Shown: positions 34,122 to 42,590 of the stretch, piece by piece | Layout of the letters: each line of letters opens with the position of its first letter | Numbering within the stretch: the first letter of the stretch is position 1 | Source: Cellulomonas dongxiuzhuiae | GTDB taxonomy: Bacteria > Actinomycetota > Actinomycetes > Actinomycetales > Cellulomonadaceae | NCBI RefSeq assembly: GCF_018623035.1 | Contig: NZ_CP076023.1 | Span: 2,046,001 to 2,110,000 of the forward strand | Reading direction: 5' to 3' | Length of the DNA: 64,000 nucleotides | Notes under the pieces: model-generated | Told to the model about the DNA's origin: nothing | Databases searched by the model: none | The model's input: the letters and a program-made list of their open reading frames with translations, nothing else | Translations under genes and position numbers: made by a program

Positions 34122-35208
34122 TCCTGCACATGACACAGGCAAAGATGCTGTCTCTCCGACGACCGGGGCGCAGCCCGTCCTCGGCGGCCCTGGCGCCCGC
34201 CGACCGACGATCACCGACGTCGCCAAGGCCGCGGGGGTGTCCATCGCCGTCGTGTCCTACGCGCTCAACGGTCGCCCCGGCGTCTCCGCGGCGACCCGAG
34301 AACGCGTGCTGCGCGTGGCGGACGAGTTCGGCTGGCGGCCGAGCGCGGCCGCGCGCTCGATGCGCAGCGGACCGCGCGCGGTGGGGCTCGTGGTGGACCG
34401 GGGGCTGACCGGTGCCGTCGGCTACGGCGCCCACGTCCTGGAGTTCGTCGTCGCGCTCCAGGACGTGCTCGCGACGCGCGGCCTGGCGCTGGTGCTGCAG
34501 GTCGTCGACGACCTGCCCGCAGCGGTGGCGCTGTACGGCGAGTGGTGGGCGGAGCGTCGCTTCGACGTGATGGTGGTGACCGACGTCCGGACCGAGGACC
34601 CCCGCCTGGACGCGCTGCGTCGCCTGCGGATCCCCGCGGTCGTCGTCGGTGCGGGCGACGTGCCCGGCGAGGTCGCGAACGTCCGGGTCGACGACGAGCA
34701 GGCCGCGGAGCGCGTCGGGCGCTACCTCATCGAGCTGGGGCACCGGCACGTCGGCGCGGTCACCGGCCCGGCCTCGCTCCAGCGGACGCGCTCACGCGTC
34801 GCGGGCATGGAGCGCGCGCTGGACACGGGCGGGGCCACGCTGGCGCACGAACCGACGGGGGGCTCCCCCGAGGAGGCAGCGGCGGCGTGCCGTCGTCTGC
34901 TGACGGGTGACCGGCCGCCGTCGGCCGTGGTCTTCGACACCGACCACATGGCGGTCGCGGCGCTCGACGTGGCGCGTCGCACCGGCCTGGCCGTGCCGTG
35001 GGACGTGTCCGTCGTGGCGCTGTCCGACTCGGCGCTGTGCCGGCTCGCGACGCCGTCGATCACCGCACTCCCCTCGGTCCAGGCCGACCTCGGCACAGCC
35101 GTGGGCGAGGCGGTCCTGACCATCCTCGACTCGCAGCCGACCCCCGTGCGGCAGATCGAGGTGGGCGGTCTGGCGGTCCGCGGCAGCACCGGCCCGCGGT
35201 CGCGCTGA
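34108..35208 (+). CDS. LacI family transcriptional regulator
   Basis: This regulator of up to 366 residues has an N-terminal HTH PTITDVAKAAGVSIAVVSYA followed by the hinge LNGRPGVSAATRERVL, and a C-terminal sugar-binding domain (about 95-360, with RVDDEQAAERVGRYLIELGH and AVVFDTDHMAVAALDVARR). It sits directly upstream of the GH6 and GH5 cellulase genes on the same strand, so it likely controls them in response to a cello-oligosaccharide; that is inference. About 30 residues precede the HTH, so a later start is possible. Confidence 0.85.
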   Translation: MIVVTPAHDTGKDAVSPTTGAQPVLGGPGARRPTITDVAKAAGVSIAVVSYALNGRPGVSAATRERVLRVADEFGWRPSAAARSMRSGPRAVGLVVDRGLTGAVGYGAHVLEFVVALQDVLATRGLALVLQVVDDLPAAVALYGEWWAERRFDVMVVTDVRTEDPRLDALRRLRIPAVVVGAGDVPGEVANVRVDDEQAAERVGRYLIELGHRHVGAVTGPASLQRTRSRVAGMERALDTGGATLAHEPTGGSPEEAAAACRRLLTGDRPPSAVVFDTDHMAVAALDVARRTGLAVPWDVSVVALSDSALCRLATPSITALPSVQADLGTAVGEAVLTILDSQPTPVRQIEVGGLAVRGSTGPRSR

Positions 35209-35326
35209 GGCGGCCCGCGCACGTCGACCCTGGGGCGGTCGCATGACCGCCCCCCGGGCTGCGATCCGGACGCGATCGGCCGCTGACCTGCGGATCCACC
35301 GCAGGTGGCAGGCCCGTGAGAAGGTC

Positions 35327-35361
35327 ACGATTTGGTAACGGCACCACGCCTAAACGATTTG
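35327..35361. promoter_or_regulatory. Direct repeat in the cellulase promoter region, candidate operator
   Basis: ACGATTTG occurs at 35327-35334 and again at 35354-35361, 27 bp apart start to start, in the only AT-rich part of the 280-bp gap before the GH6 gene. The second copy lies in TAAACGATTTGC, which resembles an imperfect LacI-family half-palindrome. The 14-bp CelR site of Thermobifida (TGGGAGCGCTCCCA) was not found. Confidence 0.4.
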
Positions 35362-35488
35362 CGCGGATCCCTCCCGAGCACGCACGTGATGGATTCCGCA
35401 GCAGTCGTCGTGGACTGGAGTCCGCGGCGGCTCGCACCCGTCGCCGCCGAGGGCCGGGTGCGACCGACCGACCCCCCGGAGGACACCC

Positions 35489-37387
35489 GTGTCCACACAC
35501 GGCAATCGAACGGCCGCACGGCGTTGGCGCGCTGTCGCGACCGCCGCGACGGCAACGGCGCTCGTCGCAGTGCCGCTGACGCTCGCGAGCACGTCCGCGA
35601 ACGCGGCCGAAGCTCACGTCGACAACCCCTACGCCGGTGCCAAGCAGTACGTGAACCCCACATGGGCAGCGACGGTTGAGAGCGCTGCCACACGTGCCGG
35701 TGACGCCACGCTGGCGGCGCAGATGCGCACGGTGGCCAAGCAGCCGACCGCTGTCTGGATGGACCGCATCAGCGCCATCGCGGGCAACGCCGACGGCAAC
35801 GGCCTGAAGTTCCACCTGGACGAGGCGGTGAAGCAGAAGACCGGCAGCACGCCGCTCGTCTTCAACCTCGTCATCTACAACCTGCCCGGCCGCGACTGCT
35901 TCGCGCTCGCGTCCAACGGGGAGCTCCCGGCCTCCGACGCCGGCCTGGCCCGGTACCAGACCGAGTACATCGACCCCATCGTCGACCTGCTCTCGGACCC
36001 GAAGTACCAGGACCTGCGGATCGCTGCGACGATCGAGCCCGACTCGCTGCCGAACCTCATCACGAACATCTCCGAGGCCACGTGCCAGCAGTCCGCGCCG
36101 TACTACCGCGCGGGCGTGAAGTACGCGCTCGACGAGCTCAAGACGCTCGACAACGTCTACACCTACATCGACGCCGCCCACTCCGGCTGGCTCGGCTGGG
36201 ACAGCAACGCCGGTCCCGCCGCCACGCTCTTCGCCGACGTCGCCAAGACGACGAAGAAGGGCTTCGCGTCCATCGACGGCTTCGTGACGAACACGGCCAA
36301 CAGCACCCCGCTGTCCGAGCCGTTCCTCCCCGACCCGAACAAGCAGGTCGGCAGCGGTCAGGTCCGCTCGTCGTCGTACTACGAGTGGAACCCGGACTTC
36401 GGTGAGCTGGCCTGGACGCAGCACCTGCACTCGCTGCTCGTCGCGGCGGGCTTCCCCAGCTCGACCGGCATGCTCATCGACACCTCGCGCAACGGCTGGG
36501 GCGGCCCGAACCGTCCGACCGCGGTGTCGACCAGCACCGACCTCAACACCTACGTGAACGAGTCGCGCATCGACCGCCGCACGCACCGCGGCGCCTGGTG
36601 CAACCCGCTCGGTGCCGGCATCGGCGAGCTGCCGACGGCCTCCCCGGCCGGTGCCCCCGCGGCCTCTCACCTCGACGCGTACGTCTGGATCAAGCCGCCG
36701 GGCGAGTCCGACGGCGCCTCGAAGGAGATCGCGAACGACCAGGGCAAGAGCTTCGACCGCATGTGCGACCCGACCTTCGTGTCGCCCAAGCTGGCCAACA
36801 CGCTGACGGGCGCCACGCCGGACGCCCCGCTCGCCGGACAGTGGTTCGAGGCGCAGTTCAAGACGCTCGTCAAGAACGCCTACCCGGTGATCCCGACCAG
36901 CAGCGACCCGGGCCCGACGGCCACCCCGACCCCGACCCCGTCGGTCACGCCGACGCCCTCGGTCACCCCGACGCCGTCGGTCACGCCCACGCCGTCGGTC
37001 ACCCCGACCCCGTCGGTGACACCGACGCCGTCGGTCAGCCCCACGCCGTCGGCGACGCCCACGCAGAACCCGGGTGCGTCCTGCTCGGTGAGCTACACGG
37101 CGAACAGCTGGAACAACGGCTTCACGGCCTCGGTGAAGATCACGAACCGCGGGACCGCCGCCCTCAGCGGCTGGACCCTGAAGTTCAGCTTCGCCAACGG
37201 TCAGCAGGTCCAGCAGGGCTGGAGCGCCAAGTGGGCGCAGTCCGGCTCGGCCGTGACGGTCACCAACGAGGCCTGGAACGGCTCGCTGGCGGCCGGTGGC
37301 TCGGTGGACATCGGCTTCAACGGTTCGCACTCCGGGACCAACAACGCGCCGACGTCGTTCACGCTGAACGGCGCCACCTGCTCCTGA
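35489..37387 (+). CDS. Secreted GH6 cellobiohydrolase with CBM2
   Basis: This 632-residue precursor has a signal peptide to about residue 39 (cleavage after SANA). The GH6 domain (about 45-465) shows NLVIYNLPGRDCFALASNGE with Asp136, IATIEPDSLPNL with Asp185, and DTSRNGWGGPNRP. A Pro/Thr linker made of SVTPTP repeats (about 475-525) leads to a C-terminal CBM2 (about 530-632, Trp-rich: SWNNGF, GWTLKFSF, GWSAKW). It releases cellobiose from cellulose chain ends outside the cell; the exo type is suggested by the long loops and resembles Cellulomonas CbhA, but is shorter. CCCGGAGGA ahead of the GTG is the ribosome-binding site. Confidence 0.9.
   Translation: MSTHGNRTAARRWRAVATAATATALVAVPLTLASTSANAAEAHVDNPYAGAKQYVNPTWAATVESAATRAGDATLAAQMRTVAKQPTAVWMDRISAIAGNADGNGLKFHLDEAVKQKTGSTPLVFNLVIYNLPGRDCFALASNGELPASDAGLARYQTEYIDPIVDLLSDPKYQDLRIAATIEPDSLPNLITNISEATCQQSAPYYRAGVKYALDELKTLDNVYTYIDAAHSGWLGWDSNAGPAATLFADVAKTTKKGFASIDGFVTNTANSTPLSEPFLPDPNKQVGSGQVRSSSYYEWNPDFGELAWTQHLHSLLVAAGFPSSTGMLIDTSRNGWGGPNRPTAVSTSTDLNTYVNESRIDRRTHRGAWCNPLGAGIGELPTASPAGAPAASHLDAYVWIKPPGESDGASKEIANDQGKSFDRMCDPTFVSPKLANTLTGATPDAPLAGQWFEAQFKTLVKNAYPVIPTSSDPGPTATPTPTPSVTPTPSVTPTPSVTPTPSVTPTPSVTPTPSVSPTPSATPTQNPGASCSVSYTANSWNNGFTASVKITNRGTAALSGWTLKFSFANGQQVQQGWSAKWAQSGSAVTVTNEAWNGSLAAGGSVDIGFNGSHSGTNNAPTSFTLNGATCS
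36941..37048 (+). repeat. Six 18-bp tandem repeats coding the GH6 linker
   Basis: Six consecutive 18-bp units, each starting TCGG and coding Ser-Val-Thr-Pro-Thr-Pro, fill 36941-37048, with a degenerate seventh after it. Differences are mainly at third positions, so the array has diverged but can still change length by slippage. Confidence 0.9.
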
Positions 37388-37420
37388 GGCTGACGAGCCG
37401 GGCGGCGTGAACGCCTGACG

Positions 37421-37466
37421 TGCCGAAGGGGCCCTCCTGGACCAGTCCGGGAGGGCCCCTTCGGCA
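37421..37466. terminator. 17-bp hairpin between the GH6 and GH5 genes
   Basis: TGCCGAAGGGGCCCTCC (37421-37437) pairs perfectly with 37450-37466 around a 12-base loop that itself contains GGAC/GTCC. It starts 34 bases after the GH6 stop and ends 40 bases before the GH5 start, where no separate promoter is evident. Confidence 0.8.
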
Positions 37467-37506
37467 GCCCCACCCTCAGCTCCCCTTCGCGTCCACCAGG
37501 AGAATC

Positions 37507-39282
37507 GTGTCCAGCTCACGCGTGCGCAGCCTGCGCACCACGCTCGGCGGCGCCCTCGTCGTCGGTGCCCTCGCACTGCCTCTCGCCCTGTCCGCAGCAC
37601 CCGCGCAGGCCGCGGCCACGCCGGACTGGCTGCACGTGCAGGGCAACAAGATCGTCGACGCGTCCGGCAAGGAGGTGTGGCTGACCGGCGTCAACTGGTT
37701 CGGCTTCAACGCCACCGAGCGCGTCTTCCACGGCCTGTGGTCGGCCAACATGCGCACCCTCACCCAGGACATCGCCGCACGCGGCCTCAACGTCGTCCGG
37801 GTGCCGATCTCCGCCCAGCTGCTGCTGGAGTGGAAGGCCGGGACGTTCACCAAGCCGAACGTCAACGAGTTCGCCAACCCGGAGCTCGCGGGCCTCAACA
37901 GCCTGCAGGTCTTCGAGAAGTGGCTCGACATGTGCGAGGAGTACGGCATCAAGGTGTTCCTCGACGTGCACAGCGCCGAGGCCGACAACTCCGGGCACGT
38001 CTACCCCACGTGGTGGAAGGGCGACATCACCACGGAGAAGGTGTACGAGGGGTGGGAGTGGGCCGCGACCCGCTGGAAGAGCGACGACACCATCATCGGT
38101 GCCGACATCAAGAACGAGCCGCACGGCACCCAGGGCGACACCGAGCGCGCCAAGTGGGACGGGTCGACCGACAAGGACAACTTCAAGCACTTCGCCGAGA
38201 CGGCCTCGCGCAAGGTGCTCGCGATCAACCCGAACTGGCTCGTGTTCGTCGAGGGCATCGAGATCTACCCCAAGCCGGGCGTCTCGTGGTCGTCGAAGGG
38301 GCTGACGGACTACTACGGGACGTGGTGGGGCGGCAACCTGCGCGGCGTGCGCGACTTCCCGATCGACCTGGGCGCGAACCAGGACCAGCTCGTGTACTCG
38401 CCGCACGACTACGGACCGCTCGTGTTCGAGCAGTCGTGGTTCAAGGGCGACTTCGACCGTGCGAGCCTCGAGCGCGACGTGTGGGACCCGAACTGGCTGT
38501 ACCTGCACAAGGAGAACATCGCGCCCCTCCTCATCGGTGAGTGGGGCGGGTTCATGGACGGCGGCAAGAACGAGAAGTGGATGCTCGCGCTGCGCGACCT
38601 CATCGTCGACCGGCGCCTGAGCCACACGTTCTGGGTGCTCAACCCCAACTCCGGCGACACCGGTGGTCTGCTCGGCTACGACTGGGCGACGTGGGACGAG
38701 GAGAAGTACGCCCTGCTCAAGCCGGCGCTGTGGCAGCACGGCGGCAAGTTCGTCGGGCTCGACCACGACGTGCCCCTGGGAGGCGCCGGCAGCACGACCG
38801 GCACGTCGCTCTCGCAGGTCAACGGCGGGGGCACGACCACCAGCCCCACGGCCACGGTCAGCCCGACGCCCACGCCGTCGGTCACCCCCACGGTCACGCC
38901 CACGCCGTCGGTCACGCCCACACCGTCCGTGACACCCACGCCCACGCCCAGCCCGACCGCGGCGACGGGTGCGTGCACCGTCACGTACAGCGCGAGCTCG
39001 TGGAGCTCGGGCCTGTCCGGCTCGATCCGTCTGACGAACACCGGGCCCGCGCTGAGCGCGTGGACCCTCACGTTCACCGCCCCCGCGGGGGTCGCCGTCA
39101 CACAGGGCTGGGGCGGCACGTGGTCCCAGTCCGGCAGCGCCGTCACGGTGACGAGCGCGGCGTGGAACGGCACGCTGGCCGCCGGCGGTACCGCCGAGAT
39201 CGGGTTCAACGCCTCCCACGGCGGGACGGCCGGCACCCCCGCGGGCTTCGCGCTCAACGGCGCGGCCTGCACGGTGCGCTGA
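37507..39282 (+). CDS. Secreted GH5 endoglucanase with CBM2
   Basis: This 591-residue precursor has a signal peptide to about residue 36 (ending APAQA). The GH5 domain (about 40-420) has GVNWFGFNATERVFHGLW, the acid/base Glu204 in ADIKNEPHG and the nucleophile Glu345 in LLIGEWGG. A Pro/Thr/Val linker (about 450-485) and a CBM2 (about 490-591) follow. It cleaves internal beta-1,4 bonds of cellulose and complements the GH6 enzyme. The GTG start was chosen because CAGGAGA lies a few bases ahead; the open frame upstream runs through the terminator hairpin. Confidence 0.9.
   Translation: MSSSRVRSLRTTLGGALVVGALALPLALSAAPAQAAATPDWLHVQGNKIVDASGKEVWLTGVNWFGFNATERVFHGLWSANMRTLTQDIAARGLNVVRVPISAQLLLEWKAGTFTKPNVNEFANPELAGLNSLQVFEKWLDMCEEYGIKVFLDVHSAEADNSGHVYPTWWKGDITTEKVYEGWEWAATRWKSDDTIIGADIKNEPHGTQGDTERAKWDGSTDKDNFKHFAETASRKVLAINPNWLVFVEGIEIYPKPGVSWSSKGLTDYYGTWWGGNLRGVRDFPIDLGANQDQLVYSPHDYGPLVFEQSWFKGDFDRASLERDVWDPNWLYLHKENIAPLLIGEWGGFMDGGKNEKWMLALRDLIVDRRLSHTFWVLNPNSGDTGGLLGYDWATWDEEKYALLKPALWQHGGKFVGLDHDVPLGGAGSTTGTSLSQVNGGGTTTSPTATVSPTPTPSVTPTVTPTPSVTPTPSVTPTPTPSPTAATGACTVTYSASSWSSGLSGSIRLTNTGPALSAWTLTFTAPAGVAVTQGWGGTWSQSGSAVTVTSAAWNGTLAAGGTAEIGFNASHGGTAGTPAGFALNGAACTVR
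38859..38960 (+). repeat. Pro/Thr linker repeat of the GH5 enzyme
   Basis: Irregular 12- and 18-bp units coding PTPSVT and PTVTPT relatives. The same unit types occur in the GH6 linker 1.9 kb upstream, so exchange between the two genes is possible. Confidence 0.75.
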
Positions 39283-39296
39283 CACGCTCGCTCGCA

Positions 39297-39336
39297 GGTC
39301 CGACCACCGCACCCGCCCGGGTGCGGCGGTCGGACC
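39297..39336. terminator. Hairpin after GH5 gene
   Basis: GGTCCGACCACCGCACCCG (39297-39315) pairs with 39318-39336 in 18 of 19 positions (one A/C mismatch). It lies between the convergent GH5 and threonine aldolase genes and ends the cellulase unit. Confidence 0.8.
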
Positions 39337-39340
39337 GCGT

Positions 39341-40414
39341 TCAGGCCCGCGTGGCGCCGGCCCCGTCGCCGTCCGCCAACGCGTGCCGCAGGGCGTCGAG
39401 CAGCTCGTCGACGTCCTGCGGTGTGGTGTCGAACGCGCACATGAGACGGACCGTGCCGTCCGTCACGTCCCAGTCGTAGAACCGCCACCGCCGGCGCAAC
39501 GCCTCCGCGACGGGTGCCGGCAGCCGGACGAAGACGGCGTTCGCCTCGGTGGGCTGCGCGACCTGCAGCGCGCCGAGCGCGTCGATGCCCGCCCGCAGGC
39601 GCGCGGCCATCGCGTTGGCGTGCTGGGCCGAGCGCAGCCACAGGTCGCCCTCGTACAGCGCGACGAGCTGTGCCGAGACGAACCGCATCTTCGAGGTGAG
39701 CTGCATGTCGCTCTTGCGCAGGTACTCCACGCCGGCGACGGCCTCGGGGTCCAGGACCACGACGGCCTCACCGAGCAGCAGACCGTTCTTCGTGCCGCCG
39801 AGCGACAGGACGTCCACCCCGCAGTCCGTCGTGAGGGCGCGCAGCGGCAGGCCGAGGTGCGCGGCCGCGTTGGCGAGGCGGGCGCCGTCCATGTGGACGC
39901 GCATCCCGAGCGCGTGCGCCTGGTCGCACAGCTCACGCACGGCCTGCGGCGTGTACACGGTGCCCAGCTCCGTGGCCTGCGTGAGCGACACGACGCCCGG
40001 CTGCGCGCGGTGCACGTCCCCGAAGCCCCAGGCCTGCCGTGCCACGAGCTCGGGCGTCAGTCGGCCGTCCGGCGCCGGGACGGTCAGGAGCTTCAGTCCC
40101 CCGACACGCTCGGGTGCGCCGTTCTCGTCGGTGTGGACGTGCGCCGCCTCGCTGCAGACCACGGCACCCCACCGGGGCAGCATGGCCTGCAGGGCGACCA
40201 CGTTCGCGCCGGTCCCGTTGAGGACCGGGTAGGCGACGGCGTGCTCACCGAGCTGCTCGCGCACGACCTCCTGCAGGCGGGCCGTCCACGGGTCGTCCCC
40301 GTAGGCCGGCACGTGACCGACGTTCGCCTCGGCCACCGCGGCGAGCACCTCGGGGTGCACACCTGCGTAGTTGTCCGAGGCGAAGTGGCGGACGGCGGGC
40401 GCGTGTTCGGTCAC
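39341..40414 (-). CDS. Low-specificity L-threonine aldolase-type PLP enzyme
   Basis: This 357-residue fold-type I PLP enzyme has FASDNYAGVHPEVLAAVAEA, a His-rich HVHTDENGAPE segment, the PLP Asp in MRVHMDGARLANAA and the Schiff-base Lys in SLGGTKNGLLLGEAVV. It cleaves threonine or allo-threonine to glycine and acetaldehyde, or acts as a related beta-eliminating lyase. The leaderless-like GTG lies six bases behind GAGACT, a weak -10. Confidence 0.85.
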   Translation of the reverse strand: MTEHAPAVRHFASDNYAGVHPEVLAAVAEANVGHVPAYGDDPWTARLQEVVREQLGEHAVAYPVLNGTGANVVALQAMLPRWGAVVCSEAAHVHTDENGAPERVGGLKLLTVPAPDGRLTPELVARQAWGFGDVHRAQPGVVSLTQATELGTVYTPQAVRELCDQAHALGMRVHMDGARLANAAAHLGLPLRALTTDCGVDVLSLGGTKNGLLLGEAVVVLDPEAVAGVEYLRKSDMQLTSKMRFVSAQLVALYEGDLWLRSAQHANAMAARLRAGIDALGALQVAQPTEANAVFVRLPAPVAEALRRRWRFYDWDVTDGTVRLMCAFDTTPQDVDELLDALRHALADGDGAGATRA

Positions 40415-40519
40415 GTCCCCAGTCTCGCCGATCCGGCGCCCGCACCGCGGTCGTCGTCGTGCACGTCGGCCCTGCGGGCGGCATGATCCGTGCAGCCGAC
40501 CGACAGGAGACACCCCACG

Positions 40520-41053
40520 ATGGACCGCACCGCCGACGCCGCCCGGCCCGCAGCACCGCATCCTGCACCGACCGAGGACGGTCGCGACGAGACGTTCATC
40601 GAGCGGATGGACCGCAACTGGGAGGAGCTGCTGCAGGAGCTGCGCGTGACGCAGACCGGGGCGCAGATCCTCACCGGGTTCCTGCTGACGCTGCCCTTCC
40701 AGGCGCGGTTCTCCGACCTCGACGCCTACCAGCAGGACGTCTACCTCGTCCTGGTGGCGCTCGCGGTCCTGGCGACCGTGCTCATCATCGCGCCCGTCAG
40801 CCTCCACCGGCTGCTCTTCCGGCGGCGCCTCAAGCCGCAGCTCGTCGACGCGGGGCACTGGTTCGCCCGTGCCGGGCTCGCGGCGCTGGCACTGGTGCTG
40901 ACGGGCGCGGCGATGCTGCTGTTCGACGTCGTGCTGGACCGCACGGCGGGGCAGGTGGCGGGAGGGTCCGTGCTGCTGGTGATCGCCGTGATGTGGGTGG
41001 TGATCCCCCACCTGATCGCCTACCGGGCGGAACCGGAGGACGGCACGCGCTGA
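40520..41053 (+). CDS. DUF6328 family membrane protein
   Basis: This 177-residue protein has a polar N-terminus, then ERMDRNWEELLQELRVTQTG, the conserved start of DUF6328, and four membrane spans (about 55-75, 83-105, 120-143, 150-172) with ILTGFLLTLPFQARF and ISLHRLLFRRR-like PVSLHRLLFRRR. Function is unknown; the family is frequent in actinobacteria. The ATG with GGAG ahead was chosen over an upstream GTG at 40490. Confidence 0.8.
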   Translation: MDRTADAARPAAPHPAPTEDGRDETFIERMDRNWEELLQELRVTQTGAQILTGFLLTLPFQARFSDLDAYQQDVYLVLVALAVLATVLIIAPVSLHRLLFRRRLKPQLVDAGHWFARAGLAALALVLTGAAMLLFDVVLDRTAGQVAGGSVLLVIAVMWVVIPHLIAYRAEPEDGTR

Positions 41054-41082
41054 GACCTCGCGCACCCGGTGCCGGGGACGAC

Positions 41083-41124
41083 GACGGCCCCGTGCCGCAC
41101 CCGGGGGTGCGGCACGGGGCCGTC
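41083..41124. terminator. Strong hairpin between DUF6328 gene and hup
   Basis: GACGGCCCCGTGCCGCACCC (41083-41102) pairs perfectly with 41105-41124, leaving a tight loop. It lies between convergent genes and can terminate both. Confidence 0.85.
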
Positions 41125-41131
41125 GGTCGTC

Positions 41132-41413
41132 TCAGCCCTGGACGGCGCGCTTGAGCGCGCTGCCCGCCGTGATCTTGACGCGGTAGCCCGCGGGGATGTC
41201 CAGCTTCTCGCCCGTCTGGGGGTTGACGCCGGTACGCGCCGCACGGTCGGCGCGCGCGACCGCGAGGAAGCCGGGGATCGACACGCTGCCGCCGTCGGCG
41301 AGCTGCTCCACGACGACCTCCTGCAGGGCCTTGAGAGCCTTGTCGGTGTCGGCGTTGGTCAGCCCGGCCTTCTCGGCGACTGCCTGGACGAGCTCGGTGC
41401 GGTTGACGCTCAC
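41132..41413 (-). CDS. hup: HU family DNA-binding protein
   Basis: This 93-residue nucleoid protein begins VNRTELVQAVAEKAGLT, has the dimerisation helices ADTDKALKALQEVVVEQLA and the DNA-binding arm ARTGVNPQTGEKLDIPAGYR. It lacks the long Lys/Ala-rich C-terminal tail of mycobacterial HupB, ending RAVQG. GAGGAG eight bases ahead sets the GTG start. Confidence 0.95.
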   Translation of the reverse strand: MSVNRTELVQAVAEKAGLTNADTDKALKALQEVVVEQLADGGSVSIPGFLAVARADRAARTGVNPQTGEKLDIPAGYRVKITAGSALKRAVQG

Positions 41414-41552
41414 GACGGGTGCTCCTCGGTGCTCGGTTCGCAGCCACGGCACGGTACGCGCCGCGGCGGTGCCGCACGACGAGCGTGCGCACGGTCTCCG
41501 ACCCTAACCGGGCCACCCGGGCGTGGCGCGCCGACGCGCCCCGTGTCGTCGG

Positions 41553-42590
41553 TCACCGCCGACCACGTTCCCGCACCTCCACGGCGCTGCGGGCCGTCAC
41601 CACGCGGTCGGGTCCGATGCCGTGGGCGACCGCGCGCTCGCACCCCACGCGCAGCCAGTCGAGCTGACCGGGGGCGTGCGCGTCCGAGTCGATCGTGAAC
41701 TCGCAGCCCGCGTCGACGGCGACCTGCAGCAGCTCGTGCGGCGGGTCGAGGCGGTCGGGGCGGCAGTTGATCTCGACGGCGACGCCGTGCTCGGCGCACG
41801 CGTCGAACACGGCGCGGGCGTCGAACTCGCTCGGGGGCCGGTGCTTGCCGGCCACCTGCCGGCCCGTGCAGTGCCCCAGGACGTCGGTGCGGGGGTTGCG
41901 CACCGCCGCGAGCATGCGGCGCGTCATCGCGGCGCGCTCCATCCGCAGCTTCGAGTGCACCGAGGCGACGACGACGTCCAGCTCGTCCAGCAGGTCCGGG
42001 TCCTGGTCGAGCGAGCCGTCGTCGAGGATGTCCACCTCGATGCCGCTGAGCACCTCGAAGGGCGCGACGGCGGGACGCAGGGAGTCGAGCTGGGCGAGCT
42101 GCGCCCGCAGCCGTGAGGCCGACAGCCCGTTGGCGACCGTCAGCCGCGGCGAGTGGTCGGTGACCGCCAGGTAGTCGCGCCCCAGCTCGAGCTCGGCCAG
42201 GACCATCTCCTGGACGGGCGTCGCGCCGTCGCTGGCCTCCGTGTGGCTGTGCAGGTCGCCCCGCAGGGCGGAGTGCAGCTCCACGGCCGCGGGCGTCGTG
42301 CGGGCGTCCTGCGCGGCGGCCTGCTCCTCGAGGTCGACCAGTGCGGGCACCGGACGCCCCGACCAGGTGCGCGCGACCACCTCGGCCGTGCTGCTCCCGA
42401 CCGCCGGCAGGTCCGTCAGCGCGCCGGCGCGCACGAGGGTCCCCAGGCGCGCCTCGTCCTGCCGTTCGACCGTGCGCGCCGCCGCACGGTACGCCTCGGC
42501 GCGGTAGCGGCTGGCCTGCCCGCGCTCGAGGAGGAAGGCGATGCGTCGCAGCGTCGCGACGGCCCGGTCCCGGTCCTCCCCAGCGCTCAC
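41553..42590 (-). CDS. PHP-domain protein (PolX C-terminal-like)
   Basis: This 345-residue protein has an N-terminal helix-hairpin-helix-like region (about 5-85, with LTDLPAVGSSTAEVVA) and a PHP phosphoesterase domain (about 105-340) with the metal ligands in RGDLHSHTEASDGATP, AVTDHSPRL, GIEVDIL, VASVHSKL, LGHCTGRQ and IDSDAHAPGQL. It lacks the polymerase domain of full PolX. It overlaps the Ku gene by GTGA, so a role in end processing during repair is plausible but inferred. Confidence 0.85.
   Translation of the reverse strand: MSAGEDRDRAVATLRRIAFLLERGQASRYRAEAYRAAARTVERQDEARLGTLVRAGALTDLPAVGSSTAEVVARTWSGRPVPALVDLEEQAAAQDARTTPAAVELHSALRGDLHSHTEASDGATPVQEMVLAELELGRDYLAVTDHSPRLTVANGLSASRLRAQLAQLDSLRPAVAPFEVLSGIEVDILDDGSLDQDPDLLDELDVVVASVHSKLRMERAAMTRRMLAAVRNPRTDVLGHCTGRQVAGKHRPPSEFDARAVFDACAEHGVAVEINCRPDRLDPPHELLQVAVDAGCEFTIDSDAHAPGQLDWLRVGCERAVAHGIGPDRVVTARSAVEVRERGRR

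Noticed and set aside
35209..35488. Thermobifida-type CelR operator upstream of GH6
   Set aside because: The 14-bp palindrome TGGGAGCGCTCCCA was looked for and is not present.
36941..38960. Regular short repeats that could suggest a CRISPR array
   Set aside because: They are in-frame codons for Pro/Thr linkers of secreted enzymes, with no spacers and no cas genes.
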